Shown here: positions 1-9,391 of the stretch, piece after piece
Layout of the letters: every line of letters starts with the position of its first letter
Numbering within the stretch: position 1 is the first letter of the stretch
Assembly: GCA_001931905.2 (NCBI GenBank)
Contig: MSJI02000517.1
Location: forward strand, 21,206 to 85,205
DNA length: 64,000 nucleotides
Origin: Cladosporium sp. IMV 00045
Taxonomy: Eukaryota; Ascomycota; Dothideomycetes; Cladosporiales; Cladosporiaceae
Reading direction: 5' to 3'
The notes under the pieces: model-generated
Told to the model about the DNA's origin: nothing
The model's input: only the letters and a program-made list of their open reading frames with translations
The model's database searches: none
Translations under genes and position numbers: made by a program

Positions 1-1107
1 AGCAACGTGCCGAACATTACAGGACTACAAAAATGACTATATACGGCCGACGAGAACGATTGCACAGTCCAGAGCGAAGCGCACCGCAATCCGGACCACA
101 ACGAGAACAGTACCGCCGTCCACCTCACACCCCTAGTGGCACTCAACGCGACAGGCGCAAAACCGTCCTTGGGCAAACTCGTCTTTCGTCGCGGCAGGTG
201 CATCTCGCAAAATTTTGCGTTTTGATTTCATTCACTTACAACCATCAAATGTCGACTTTGGATTTCCCAATTAGGAAGGAGCGAGAAAGCTCGGACCTAT
301 ATCACATGCGCGAGAAAAATGTTTGTGAATAGGCTGATCCCGACCAACTTGAGCAGGTCAGCCTTGTTGTATCTCCGCCGCCAGCACTTACATAGCTTAT
401 GAATGTCAGTTTTGGGGATAGTATTAGACCGGAGCCTGCCAACCTCTAGACCCTTCACGCGACGTTCAAACGTAGCACTACCGATTCATATGCACTCTCT
501 AGTAGCACTGGTCATGAGTTCATCGCTGGTAGGCATCGGAACATCACCTAGCGCAGGAGCTATCTCGGAGAAGCAGTGCTGTGCCCAGCAGCAATTTAGC
601 GAGCGTGACCTGACGTCGCCTTTCACATGCCAGACATCAAATGCCGATTTCAGATTTCCGAATTAGGAAGGAGCGAGAAAAGCTTGGACCGCTTGAGCGA
701 ATGTTAGTGAATTCGTCGAAGTAGGTGAAACTTTCGTACGCGAGACACCAGGGTACGCTTGTTCGCTGTGCACAGCCTCTGTAACGATACTTTTGGCGTA
801 GCCATGATGGCGCTGACTTGGAGATTGATGAGTCTTGAGTCAGGAGAAAGTACAAGGGTAGGGTCGGATATAGGATAGATCGAAGGATGGAGATGATGAT
901 AGAGAAAGAATTGCGCTTCGTATCATCCCGATCTATACCTCACGCTCAACAACATCAGCTGAAGCAGCGAGAGAAGTCAAACAATCATACCAAAACAGAT
1001 CATATACATACTACATGTAAGTGAGTTATAACTTTCAATTCCAATGCTTTTTGTTTCTGTCAAGCATCTCTAAATTCCCCGCTCGCTCGAACGAACTGAA
1101 ATGCCCA
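1..1107. other. Non-coding flank with diverged direct repeat
   Basis: I see no convincing gene in this stretch. Its short open frames have no recognisable domain, signal peptide or splice structure. It holds a diverged direct repeat, listed separately. The last part is presumably the 3' flank of the WBP1 gene on the minus strand. Confidence 0.5.
243..688. repeat. Diverged direct repeat pair (243-296 and 635-688)
   Basis: Two stretches of about 54 bp, 392 bp apart in the same orientation, share CATCAAATG at the left and AATTAGGAAGGAGCGAGAAA in the middle. They differ mainly by transitions and small indels. They may be remnants of a duplicated or transposon-derived segment. No terminal repeats or transposase are visible. 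Confidence 0.55.
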
Positions 1108-2602
1108 TCAAATCTTCTTCTCCACCTTCAAATCCGCCTTCGCTTGCCCGGGCTTGCTGTACAACCACAGCGCGACAAAAGCCAACCAGCCCGCGACGGT
1201 GACCCAAATGCCGCTGATCCAGGGGTAGGCGCCCGTGATGACGTAGCTGCGCGGGTACTCGTCGTGCGCGAAATGGCGGACGGTGACTGTGCGCTTCTCC
1301 TCGATGTTGGTGAGGAAGGGGCGGCGGTACTCGACGAAGAAGTTGAAAATGCCGTGCTGGTCGGGGAGCTTGAAGGTTTGCGTGTAGACGGTGCTGTTGG
1401 CGGTGGTGCGTGCTGGGATCAGGTTGAGGCGATGGAAGGGCGAGAGCATGCTGAATTCAAGCTGGACGTTGTCGCCGGTGGCGGGCTTGAAGGGCGCCCA
1501 GTGCGTGCCGGTCCATTCGGAGAGCTCGATGGAGTAGTAGACGTCGTTTTTGATGCGGTAGATTTCGGGGTTGACGTCGATGCCGGTCAGGGTGACGTCG
1601 GTGGTGCTGTTGGCGGCGTCTTTTTGGGAGCCCTCGTTGAGGAAGTGGGTGATTGGGCCGGACTTGAGGACACCGGCTTCCTTGAAAGTCCAGGCAGTGA
1701 GCTTCTGGGCGAAAGCACGGTTGCTGGTCTTGGACGCGGGCTTGTCAGAGCCAGCGAGTTTGACGGACGCATCGAACCAGGCGTCCTCGAGAGCTTCGCT
1801 GCTGCCGAGAACGGAGAGACGCGCACTGTTGACTGCCTGGAAAGCGGTCACGAGACTGATCTGGTTGCCGGTTGCGAAAGGATCTTCAGCACCCTCGGCG
1901 TCATCCTTCGGGTTGTAAACGTATGCAGTCTCAGGCGCGCGCAGAACAGGCGACAGAAGCGGGCTGGCGTTTCCGAGAACCTGGGCAACGGCGCGGGGCA
2001 GAGCCACAAGACCTTCGACCGAGAAGTAGTTCCTGATATCCTTGCGCACGAACTCCGTGGAGGGCAGAAGAAGCACGTCGTGTTTCTCGTTGGCGCTCTT
2101 CGTGTCGTGATTGAAGTGATCCACCACCAAGCTCGTTCTGTCCTGAGGCAATTGGATGTCCAATTCTAGCAAAAGGCTGTTGATCGCGCTCGGGGTGCCG
2201 CTCTCGCCCGACAAGGTGAGGAGGACGTTGGAGCCGGCATTGACGAAATCGACAATGAGGTTGGGTGTCAATGCGGGACCGAGACCCTTTGACTTGGTGG
2301 GAAGCAGGAGGAGGTGCGAGTAGGCGGGTACGCCGTGTTGGAAGAGGGAGAGCGAATTGTCTTTGGCGGCGCGGAACGTGAGCTGGAAGCCTCTTGCTGT
2401 GATGGCGAGTCAGTCAAACGATTCAATTGAGCATTAACTCAACGCAATGCTGCTGCTTACACTGAAGGTCGTTCCAGAAAGTGGTGTACTTCCCTCTGTC
2501 GGCCTCATCGTCAACGACAACGAGCAAATTGCTACCAGCAGCCGACAGAGCCGAGACAAAGCTCAACAGGCCCAGAAAGAGACCCAAGAATATCGATCGC
2601 AT
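1108..2602 (-). CDS. WBP1: Oligosaccharyltransferase subunit WBP1/OST48
   Basis: This encodes the WBP1/OST48 subunit of the ER oligosaccharyltransferase, which helps transfer the dolichol-linked glycan to Asn-X-Ser/Thr sites. Exons are 2602-2461 and 2396-1108, with a 64 bp intron (GTAAGC...ACAG), giving about 476 residues, normal for the family. The N-terminus MRSIFLGLFLGLLSFVSA is a signal peptide. The C-terminal part carries the family's FFVEYRRPF, HFAHDEYPRSY and GAYPWISGIW stretches. One transmembrane helix (GIWVTVAGWLAFVALWLY) and a short lysine-rich tail ending KVEKKI follow; a KKXX-like ER retrieval signal is usual in this family. The gene is divergent from the complex I 9.5 kDa gene, with 265 bp between start codons. 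Identification is firm; the symbol follows yeast. Confidence 0.93.
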
Positions 2603-2867
2603 TGTGTTTTGTGAATGTCGCGACTAAAGAGAGAAGAAACCAAGTCGCCGTCCAAACATCCCCAAAGCGAGACGACGTAGTGCAAGTTGGAGCTACGTGG
2701 TCGCGCGGCTTGATTTCCGCACACCTAGAGCAGCAGGCATTGGCTTCACGAACAACCTCCGCCGACTGCAATCGAGCTGGGCACGCCTATACCGCGAACG
2801 ACTTGCACAGACCATTCCTTTTGCTTCACCCACGACACCACACAACACCCACATATCTCAGTTCGCC

Positions 2868-3288
2868 ATGGCGCCCGTCACATTCTGGGAGTCTCCCCGA
2901 AAGTACATCACCTGGGCCTCGCGCCACAAGCCCGCCATTCTGTGGGCTCTGGTCATCGGCAGCTTCGGTCCTCTGATTGTGGTATGCAACAACTCTGGAG
3001 ATCTGGGAGAGCAGGTCGCACGTGAAACTCGAAAGCGAAATGCTAAAGAACTATTGCAGGCCACCGTCCCGCCTCTCCGCGAGCGCCTCGGCGACCCTAA
3101 CAGAAAGGCCATTCCTCTCACATACCCGGGTAAGCGGAAACACCACAGAACGGAGAGATTTGCAAGAGCATGGAAGGGAGGAAACTACAATTTGCAGTAA
3201 AATATCGGCGAGGAATCGAGACCGAGACTAACAACATGCGACAGTCCCCAAGGGCCCCCGCCAGATACCCCAAGGCTACGACGACTAA
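2868..3288 (+). CDS. NADH:ubiquinone oxidoreductase 9.5 kDa subunit
   Basis: This is a small accessory subunit of mitochondrial complex I (NI9M/NUXM type, inner membrane). Exons are 2868-2981, 3060-3129 and 3245-3288. The introns (78 and 115 bp) have GTATGC/GTAAGC donors and CAG acceptors, and phases agree. The protein is 75 residues. It begins MAPVTFWESPRKYITW, has one membrane helix (about 23-40), then the conserved RERLGDPNRKAIPLTYP stretch, and ends in a PKGPRQIPQGYDD tail typical of fungal 9.5 kDa subunits. No separate presequence is visible, as expected for this subunit. The small last exon is easy to miss in automatic annotation. It shares a 265 bp intergenic region with WBP1 on the other strand. 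Confidence 0.9.
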
Positions 3289-3671
3289 GCGAGGAACACA
3301 CGCGGAAAGGAACAGAGTCATTAGAACGAGCGCAAGAGAGGAGCGAAAGCATACACGTCGAGCCTGCTGCGAGAAATGCAGAGGCACAGGATCCAAATGG
3401 CGCACATATGAAGAGTGCGAAGATTACCCCAGCGCGAAACCTGAGGCTAGATGCTATTTACTTGTTGTATAAACTACGCGCCGTGGAAAGGAAGGCGATA
3501 TATCAAGATACCACTCGTGTCGAGTGTCATTGCGATTTCCAACAATTACTCAGGTACAGATTTCACCATTCCTATTGACATTGATGACTACCTTTCTCGA
3601 GCAGGTAGCGTTCCACTGGGCAACCACACTACAAAAAAGCATCACCACCCAAAATCAAAACACACCAACTC
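3289..3671. other. Intergenic, convergent 3' flanks
   Basis: This lies between the convergent complex I subunit gene and the SDR gene. I see no gene or repeat in it, and it should hold both 3' untranslated regions. Confidence 0.5.
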
Positions 3672-4595
3672 TCAAATCCCATGTCTCCCCAGCTCCCTCT
3701 GCGTCCATTCCCACAACTCCCGGCCCAACCCCTCATCCCGCGCCGCCCTCGTCAACCCCCCCTCCACCCCAACCGGCTCATAAAACGCCCCATTCCTCAC
3801 CTTTCCCCGCCCCGCCGTCGCAGCCCAAAGCTGATTCCACACACACTGCTCAACCGGCACTCTCGTCCCAAACGTGGTAAGCCAGACAAACCAGCGATTG
3901 AAAAGCCCCAAACCCGTCACGAGCCCCGTGAACGCCACACCAGGATGCACCGACACAGTCGTGATAGACGAATGTCGCTTCGCCAGCTCACGCGCGTAGA
4001 GCAGGTTCGCCAGCTTGCTCTGCCCGTAGCGGTACCAGTCGCTGAGGACGTGGATGGGTGAGAGGTTTGCTTGCGGGGTGCGCAGGGTGGGGAAGGCTAT
4101 GGACGAGGCGAATTTGTAGCCGAGCGAGGTTGTGAAGATGACGCGCACGTCGGCGCCGGTTTGGGCGGTGTTTTCGAGGAGGGGGAGGAGGAGGTTTATC
4201 AGTGCGGCGTGCCCGAGGTGGTTGGTTCCGAATTGGATTTCGTAGCCTTCCTTGGTTTGGCCGGGCGGGAGCGCCATGATGCCTGCGTTTGCGAAGAGGA
4301 GGTCGAGACGTTGCGTGGCTGAGAGGAGGGTTGTGGCGGCGGATTTGATGGAGGTGAGGGAGGCGAGGTCGGCGGGGATGAAGGTTAGGGGGACGGAGGG
4401 GTGGGTGGTTTTGACGTGGGCGATGAGAGAGTCGGCGGAGGTTTTAGAGCGGCCCGTGAAGTAGATGTGCGAGGGGGAGTGGGCGGCCAGGTTGAGGATT
4501 GTTTCTCGCCCGAGGCCGGCGGTGCCGCCTGTTATGAGGATGACTTTGTCGGTGAGAGGGAGAATGGAGGTGGTGGGGTTGAAGGTGTTTGACAT
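3672..4595 (-). CDS. Short-chain dehydrogenase/reductase (SDR)
   Basis: This is a classical NAD(P)-dependent SDR of the retinol dehydrogenase/WW-domain-oxidoreductase-like group common in fungi; the substrate is unknown. The single exon gives 307 residues from the ATG at 4595. The frame is open 13 codons further to an ATG at 4634, but the protein starting MSNTFNPTTSILPL fits the family better. Visible motifs are the cofactor loop TGGTAGLG (about residues 22-29), the adenine-pocket acidic residue in PADLASL, NAGIMALP, and the active-site YGQSK (YxxxK), with a Ser about 20 residues earlier in FTTSLGYK. There is no signal peptide. Neighbours do not suggest a pathway. Confidence 0.85.
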   Translation of the reverse strand: MSNTFNPTTSILPLTDKVILITGGTAGLGRETILNLAAHSPSHIYFTGRSKTSADSLIAHVKTTHPSVPLTFIPADLASLTSIKSAATTLLSATQRLDLLFANAGIMALPPGQTKEGYEIQFGTNHLGHAALINLLLPLLENTAQTGADVRVIFTTSLGYKFASSIAFPTLRTPQANLSPIHVLSDWYRYGQSKLANLLYARELAKRHSSITTVSVHPGVAFTGLVTGLGLFNRWFVWLTTFGTRVPVEQCVWNQLWAATAGRGKVRNGAFYEPVGVEGGLTRAARDEGLGRELWEWTQRELGRHGI

Positions 4596-5521
4596 GATGA
4601 GACGATGATGCTGATGCCTTACGGAGAGGATCAAGCAGACGTTGGTAGAAGATGGTGAAGGACTATGTAGATAGATTGGAATGTGTTCTGTGGTACCTCA
4701 CACCCATATATACCTATTGATACCGTGAGGCACGCTTCATGATGATATTCCAAGATCCGTAATCCATCCTTCGAATGTGGTTGCCTGGTATCGAAGGTGC
4801 TTAGATCCATTATTCTATCTCACCAAGGACGTCCATTTGTTGTACCGAGATGTTGTCAGAAGTTCTGTGAAGCGGCCGCTTCGTCCGCTGGCGACGGAGG
4901 AACGTTGGAGGTCGCCCGGAGAATTGGGCGTTTCTAAAATCCGCGTTGTCGAAGTGAACGACGGACCATTCATTCTTCCACCCATCGCACCGACCTGACT
5001 TCGTGCAATCATCGAGATGGCGAATATGGCTTTGTCCAGCGACCAGGCAGTGATGGAGGCTGTTGCATGGAGTGAAGGCTGAGATAAGGCTTGTTGAGCT
5101 TGTTGGCATTCCTCCCTGAGGCCTGCTGTTTCATCCACTGCATGTACCTGTTGGATCTGCGTACCAACATGCTGCGCGCACAGAAGCATGGAAAGGCCGC
5201 ATTGACAGCCATGCATTTCAAGCTTCCGAAAATTCGGATACGCTGAATGGCTGCGGTAAGAGAATAACATTCAATACAATCGGCACCCTCTGCATTCTCC
5301 GACGCAGCCTCACCAGCTCGGCCGTTTAGCAGCGTCTGACCCGAGCACCCAGCCAATGAGAGGCCGCCTTTGCTCGCCCAAAGCACCGCCCTGACAGCTG
5401 AATGCATCTCTCGTGAGCGAGTATTAATATCTCACTTTCTCGTTGCAGAAGCCATGGCTTACCTCAAAAGCACATTTAATCGTAATCGTCTCGACAACTC
5501 CCTTGTGGTGACGAGTTCAAG
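4596..5521. other. Intergenic region between divergent SDR and MFS genes
   Basis: This is about 0.9 kb of presumed promoter sequence for the SDR gene (minus) and the DHA2 transporter (plus). Minus-strand open frames around 4810-5400 show no known domain and overlap each other, so I did not call them. Confidence 0.45.
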
Positions 5522-7258
5522 ATGTCGACCACCGCTCTCACTGACAACACCAAGGCTGATGAACGCCTTGGTAGCTCCTCTTCTACCAACTACGATGCCG
5601 AAATCAAGGAAACGCCCGAAGAGAGCAGTCCGGCGACAGAAGATAACGACGACGACGACGGTGAGAAAGCTGCAGACTACCCTCCTCCTGCCCAGGCTGC
5701 ACTGGTCATGGTCTCTGTCCTCCTGGCTTTATTCCTCACTGCCCTTGACCGAACCATCATTGCGACAGCCATCCCTGCCATGACGGACGAATTCCATTCA
5801 CTGGACGATATCGGTTGGTACGGCAGTGCCTTCCTCCTGACCTCGTGCTGCTTCACGCTCTTCCTCGGTCGTGTCTACACCTTCTATTCGCCCAAATATG
5901 TCTACCTCTCCCTCATTCTGATTTTTGAGATTGGCTCGGCAGTATGCGGCGCAGCGCCCAATTCTATTGCTTTCATTATCGGACGAGCAATACAGGGTGC
6001 TGGCTCGGCGGGCATGATGTCCGGAGGAATGGTGTTGCTGGTCAATACCTTGCCGCTCGCAAAAAGGCCATTGTGGATGGGAGCTGTCGGCGCCACTTTT
6101 GGCATTGCCAGTGTTGTCGGCCCTTTGCTTGGAGGCGCTTTTACCTCCAATGTGTCCTGGAGATGGTGCTTCTACATCAATCTTCCCATCGGTGCCGTCA
6201 CAATGCTCGCAATCATGCTGCTGCTGAAGAACATGGAGCCGTTCAAGAAAGGCCTCAACACCAAAGACAAGCTGCTCCAACTCGATCCTCTCGGTACCTT
6301 CTTCCTCCTCCCCTGCCTAGTCTGCCTCCTCCTCGCCCTGCAGTGGGGAGGCAGTAGTCTAGCCTGGTCGAACGGCAAGATCATAGCCCTCCTAGTCCTC
6401 TTCGGCGTCCTCATGATCGCCTTCATCGTCGTACAAGTCACCACTCAAAAAACCGCCACCATCCCCGCAGCCATCGTCAAAAACCGCAGCATGCTCGCCG
6501 GCTGCTTCTTCGTCTTCAACGTCGCAGCCAGCATGATGCTCATGGTCTACTTCATCCCCATCTGGTTCCAAGCCGTCAAGGGCGTCTCAGCCGTCGAGTC
6601 CGGCATCCGAACCATCCCAATGGTCCTCTCCCTCGTCCTCGGAACGATCGTCTCCGGTGCCCTCACGAGCAAAATCGGCTACTACACGCAATTCGCCTAC
6701 TTCTCCGCCATCGTCATGCCCGTCGCCGCAGGCCTCATTTCCATATGGAAAGTCGACACCGGCCACGGCGAGTGGATCGGTTATCAAGTTTTGTACGGTT
6801 TCGCGCTCGGTTTGGGCATGCAGCAGGCCAATTTGGCCGCGCAGACGGTTCTCAAGCGCGCCGACGTGCCCACTGGATTGGCTTTGACCGTGTTTGCGCA
6901 GACGATGGGAGGCGCGATTTTCATCTCCGTCGGGCAAAACGTCCTCACCTCCAATCTGGTCAAGGGCATTACTCAGATCGTCACTGATATTGATCCGGAG
7001 AGTATCGTCAACACCGGTGCTACTGATTTGAGGGAATTGGTTCCGGCGGAGCTGCTGCCTGATGTTCTTGAGGTGTACAATAATGCTCTGCGACAAGTGT
7101 TTCTGATTTCTGCGGGCATGGCTGCGGTTTCTGTAATTGGTGCGCTGGGCTTGGAGTGGAAGAATGTGAAGAAGACTGAGGAGAAGGCTGGAAGCGGGAA
7201 GGTTGATTCCAAAGATGTCGAGAAGGATGCTGAGAAAGATGAGGCAACTGCTGTGTAA
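5522..7258 (+). CDS. MFS drug exporter, DHA2 (14-TM) family
   Basis: This is a proton-coupled multidrug/toxin efflux carrier of the DHA2 class, expected in the plasma membrane. It is intronless with 578 residues. A hydrophilic acidic N-terminus (about 1-55, with an EDNDDDDGE run) precedes the first helix. The first periplasmic-side motif [21 protein letters not shown] (read as separate parts [12 protein letters not shown] and MTDEFHSL) is characteristic, followed by [12 protein letters not shown], the motif-C-like [16 protein letters not shown], and [23 protein letters not shown]. The C-terminal tail is Lys/Glu-rich. It resembles fungal ToxA/aflT-type pumps, but no biosynthetic gene cluster surrounds it, so the substrate is unknown. 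Confidence 0.9.
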   Translation: MSTTALTDNTKADERLGSSSSTNYDAEIKETPEESSPATEDNDDDDGEKAADYPPPAQAALVMVSVLLALFLTALDRTIIATAIPAMTDEFHSLDDIGWYGSAFLLTSCCFTLFLGRVYTFYSPKYVYLSLILIFEIGSAVCGAAPNSIAFIIGRAIQGAGSAGMMSGGMVLLVNTLPLAKRPLWMGAVGATFGIASVVGPLLGGAFTSNVSWRWCFYINLPIGAVTMLAIMLLLKNMEPFKKGLNTKDKLLQLDPLGTFFLLPCLVCLLLALQWGGSSLAWSNGKIIALLVLFGVLMIAFIVVQVTTQKTATIPAAIVKNRSMLAGCFFVFNVAASMMLMVYFIPIWFQAVKGVSAVESGIRTIPMVLSLVLGTIVSGALTSKIGYYTQFAYFSAIVMPVAAGLISIWKVDTGHGEWIGYQVLYGFALGLGMQQANLAAQTVLKRADVPTGLALTVFAQTMGGAIFISVGQNVLTSNLVKGITQIVTDIDPESIVNTGATDLRELVPAELLPDVLEVYNNALRQVFLISAGMAAVSVIGALGLEWKNVKKTEEKAGSGKVDSKDVEKDAEKDEATAV

Positions 7259-7746
7259 ATGGGCATGGTATGGTACCTTGATAGATCGGATGGCATCATG
7301 TGTTTGGCTCTTTATTTTTCAGATCGTTGGACCCTCTCAGATAGATAGATGTGTTACGAATAACGTTCTGCTCTGTTAATGAAAACCAATAATTGTTTTT
7401 CGAAATCTTGGTCCCTTTTGTTCAGTCAGCAAGTATCTAGTATTTCCTGTGCTAACCCAGATGTCAAGTGTATGTCAGCACCATTTTTCGGATCAAAGGT
7501 GCTGTCGTTCAGCATCCACCGGCAACGATTGATCGGTGTCAATTTTGTCCGCCAACCTTTGCCCCTCCATCCAACAACTCCCCTCAGCCGAATACGCCGA
7601 CGCATCACCTCAGATATATATCTTTGCTGACCATCACCTGCAAAACAACTATAAATACAAATGATCCATGGGTGATCAATATAATCAGTGAAGAATCTCA
7701 AATCAATCTTAGACCTCATCATACTTTTTTTCATCAGATCATCATC
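7259..7746. other. Intergenic region, promoter of epoxide hydrolase gene
   Basis: I see no gene here. The open frame running into the epoxide hydrolase from 7468 lacks family similarity before 7747, so I treat it as 5' leader. Confidence 0.5.
7650..7656 (+). promoter_or_regulatory. TATA-like element
   Basis: TATAAAT lies 97 bp upstream of the chosen ATG at 7747, a plausible distance for a core promoter with a short leader. It was seen by eye only. Confidence 0.35.
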
Positions 7747-8910
7747 ATGGCCAACCCCACCCTCCCAAATGGAGAAGGTCTCCCACCATTGCCTCTACCA
7801 GAAGGCATCACCGAAGACTACATCGACTGCACGTCCTCCTGCGGGCTCAACTTCCACATCCTCCAATCCGGCAAGAAAACCAACCCTCTCATCCTCTTCT
7901 GCCACGGCTTCCCGGAACTCGCCTTCTCATGGCGGAAGATCCTCCCCTCCATCGCCTCCCAAGGCTACTACTGTGTAGCAATGGACCAACGAGGCTACGG
8001 CCGCACCACAGGCTGGGAACAAAAACCCTACCACGAAGTCGACCTGAACGAATACACGCTCACCAACCTAGTCCGCGACCTGGTCTGCCTCGTGTACGGC
8101 CTGGGCTACACCACCGTCCACACCATAATCGGACACGACTTCGGCGGCGTCTCTTCCGCCATGACCGCTCTCATGCGCCCCGACATATTCAAATCGACCA
8201 TCCAAATGTCCCACCCGCACCACGCCCCTCCCACGCCCCTCGACCCCCCCAAACCACCCATCCAAACCGCCCTCGCCTCCCTCGACCCGCCCCGCAAACA
8301 CTACAAATGGTACAACTCCACCCCCACCGCAGCTTCCGACTGGTTCAACCCGCCGCAAGGCCTGACCGAATATCTGCGAGGCTACTTCCACCTGAAATCC
8401 GGCGCGTGGGAACCGAACAAACTCGCCCGTCCCCTCACGTCCTGGTCCGCGGAGGCCCTGGCGCAAATGCCGGAGTACTACATCATGCCCCTTTCCGAGG
8501 ACTTCCCGGCAACCATAGCCCGTAACATGCAGGACGAAAACCCCAAAGCCACAGAACCCTGGCTGCCCACCTCCGACCTCGCCGTCTACGTCTCCGAATG
8601 GACCCGCACGGGCTTCCAAGGCGCTCTGAACTGGTACCGCGCGCAAACTGGCAGCACCCCGCAGAGCAGGAAGGATTTGTTCCTCATGGCGGGGAGGAGG
8701 ATTGAGGTTCCGGTCGCTTTTGTGAGTGGGAAGTGCGATTGGGGGAATTTTCAGCAGCCGGGGGCGTTGGAGAGTTATGAGGATGGCGAGGTGGTGGGGG
8801 AGGGGTGCTGGAGGGGAAGCACGTTGGTGGAGGGCGCGGGGCATTGGGTTATGCAGGAGAAGCCCGAGGAGGTTATTGAGGCGGTAGGGAGGTTTTTGGA
8901 GGGGTTGTGA
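7747..8910 (+). CDS. Epoxide hydrolase, alpha/beta-hydrolase fold
   Basis: This is a soluble alpha/beta hydrolase of the epoxide hydrolase group, which opens epoxides to diols through an Asp nucleophile. It is intronless and 387 residues long from the ATG at 7747 (MANPTLPNGEGLPP). The oxyanion motif is HGFPE (HGxP, about residue 61). The nucleophile elbow is GHDFGGVSS, with Asp rather than Ser, as in epoxide hydrolases and dehalogenases. The catalytic His is in GAGHWVMQEKPEEV near the C-terminus. There is no signal peptide. Upstream in-frame sequence from 7468 is probably untranslated. A second, diverged relative lies at 61114-62268. Confidence 0.85.
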   Translation: MANPTLPNGEGLPPLPLPEGITEDYIDCTSSCGLNFHILQSGKKTNPLILFCHGFPELAFSWRKILPSIASQGYYCVAMDQRGYGRTTGWEQKPYHEVDLNEYTLTNLVRDLVCLVYGLGYTTVHTIIGHDFGGVSSAMTALMRPDIFKSTIQMSHPHHAPPTPLDPPKPPIQTALASLDPPRKHYKWYNSTPTAASDWFNPPQGLTEYLRGYFHLKSGAWEPNKLARPLTSWSAEALAQMPEYYIMPLSEDFPATIARNMQDENPKATEPWLPTSDLAVYVSEWTRTGFQGALNWYRAQTGSTPQSRKDLFLMAGRRIEVPVAFVSGKCDWGNFQQPGALESYEDGEVVGEGCWRGSTLVEGAGHWVMQEKPEEVIEAVGRFLEGL

Positions 8911-9391
8911 GGTGAAGTTAGGGAGGGAGAGGGGGGTTGTGAGGTGGCTAGATTTGTGTTGGACTGTTTGTTTATGCTGGTTTAGGCAATGTGTTGTTCG
9001 TTTGAGGAGAGGTGATGTGAGTCAAGCGATCGGAAACTGTTGGAAAATAGTAACCAACGCACTTACATTAAGATAGTCTTTCGTACTGCATGCAAGTCTC
9101 CAGTAATTGATTATCAAGGCGCAACATTACGGTTTCGTATTTGGAGATCTCGACGGAAGGGAAGGAATCAGCCCAATGTGATAACGATTGTTGTTCGAAC
9201 TTTAATCAACGCTGTATTGCTGCGAACTTCAACCAGGCGGCCAACAACGCTTTCGTAATCACCGACGAGCAATCTGGTTGTGGAAGAAAGTGACATGAAA
9301 CGAAAGAAGTGCACGCTCTGTCAAGACTTCGAATGAATGTGCTTGCTCAAACCCGCTATACGCTAGACTACCAAACCCACATGACATCGCA
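8911..9391. other. Intergenic, convergent 3' flanks
   Basis: This lies between the epoxide hydrolase (plus) and the BBE oxidase (minus). I see nothing beyond presumed 3' untranslated sequence. Confidence 0.45.

Noticed and set aside
1021..2169. 382-codon plus-strand frame
   Set aside because: It is the antisense shadow of WBP1, whose protein has clear family motifs and a spliced signal-peptide exon.
8068..8844. 258-codon minus-strand frame
   Set aside because: Antisense to the epoxide hydrolase, which has intact catalytic motifs.
5522..8910. Drug exporter plus epoxide hydrolase as part of a toxin biosynthetic cluster
   Set aside because: No polyketide synthase, NRPS, terpene cyclase or pathway regulator is in the window, so the adjacency is not evidence for a cluster.
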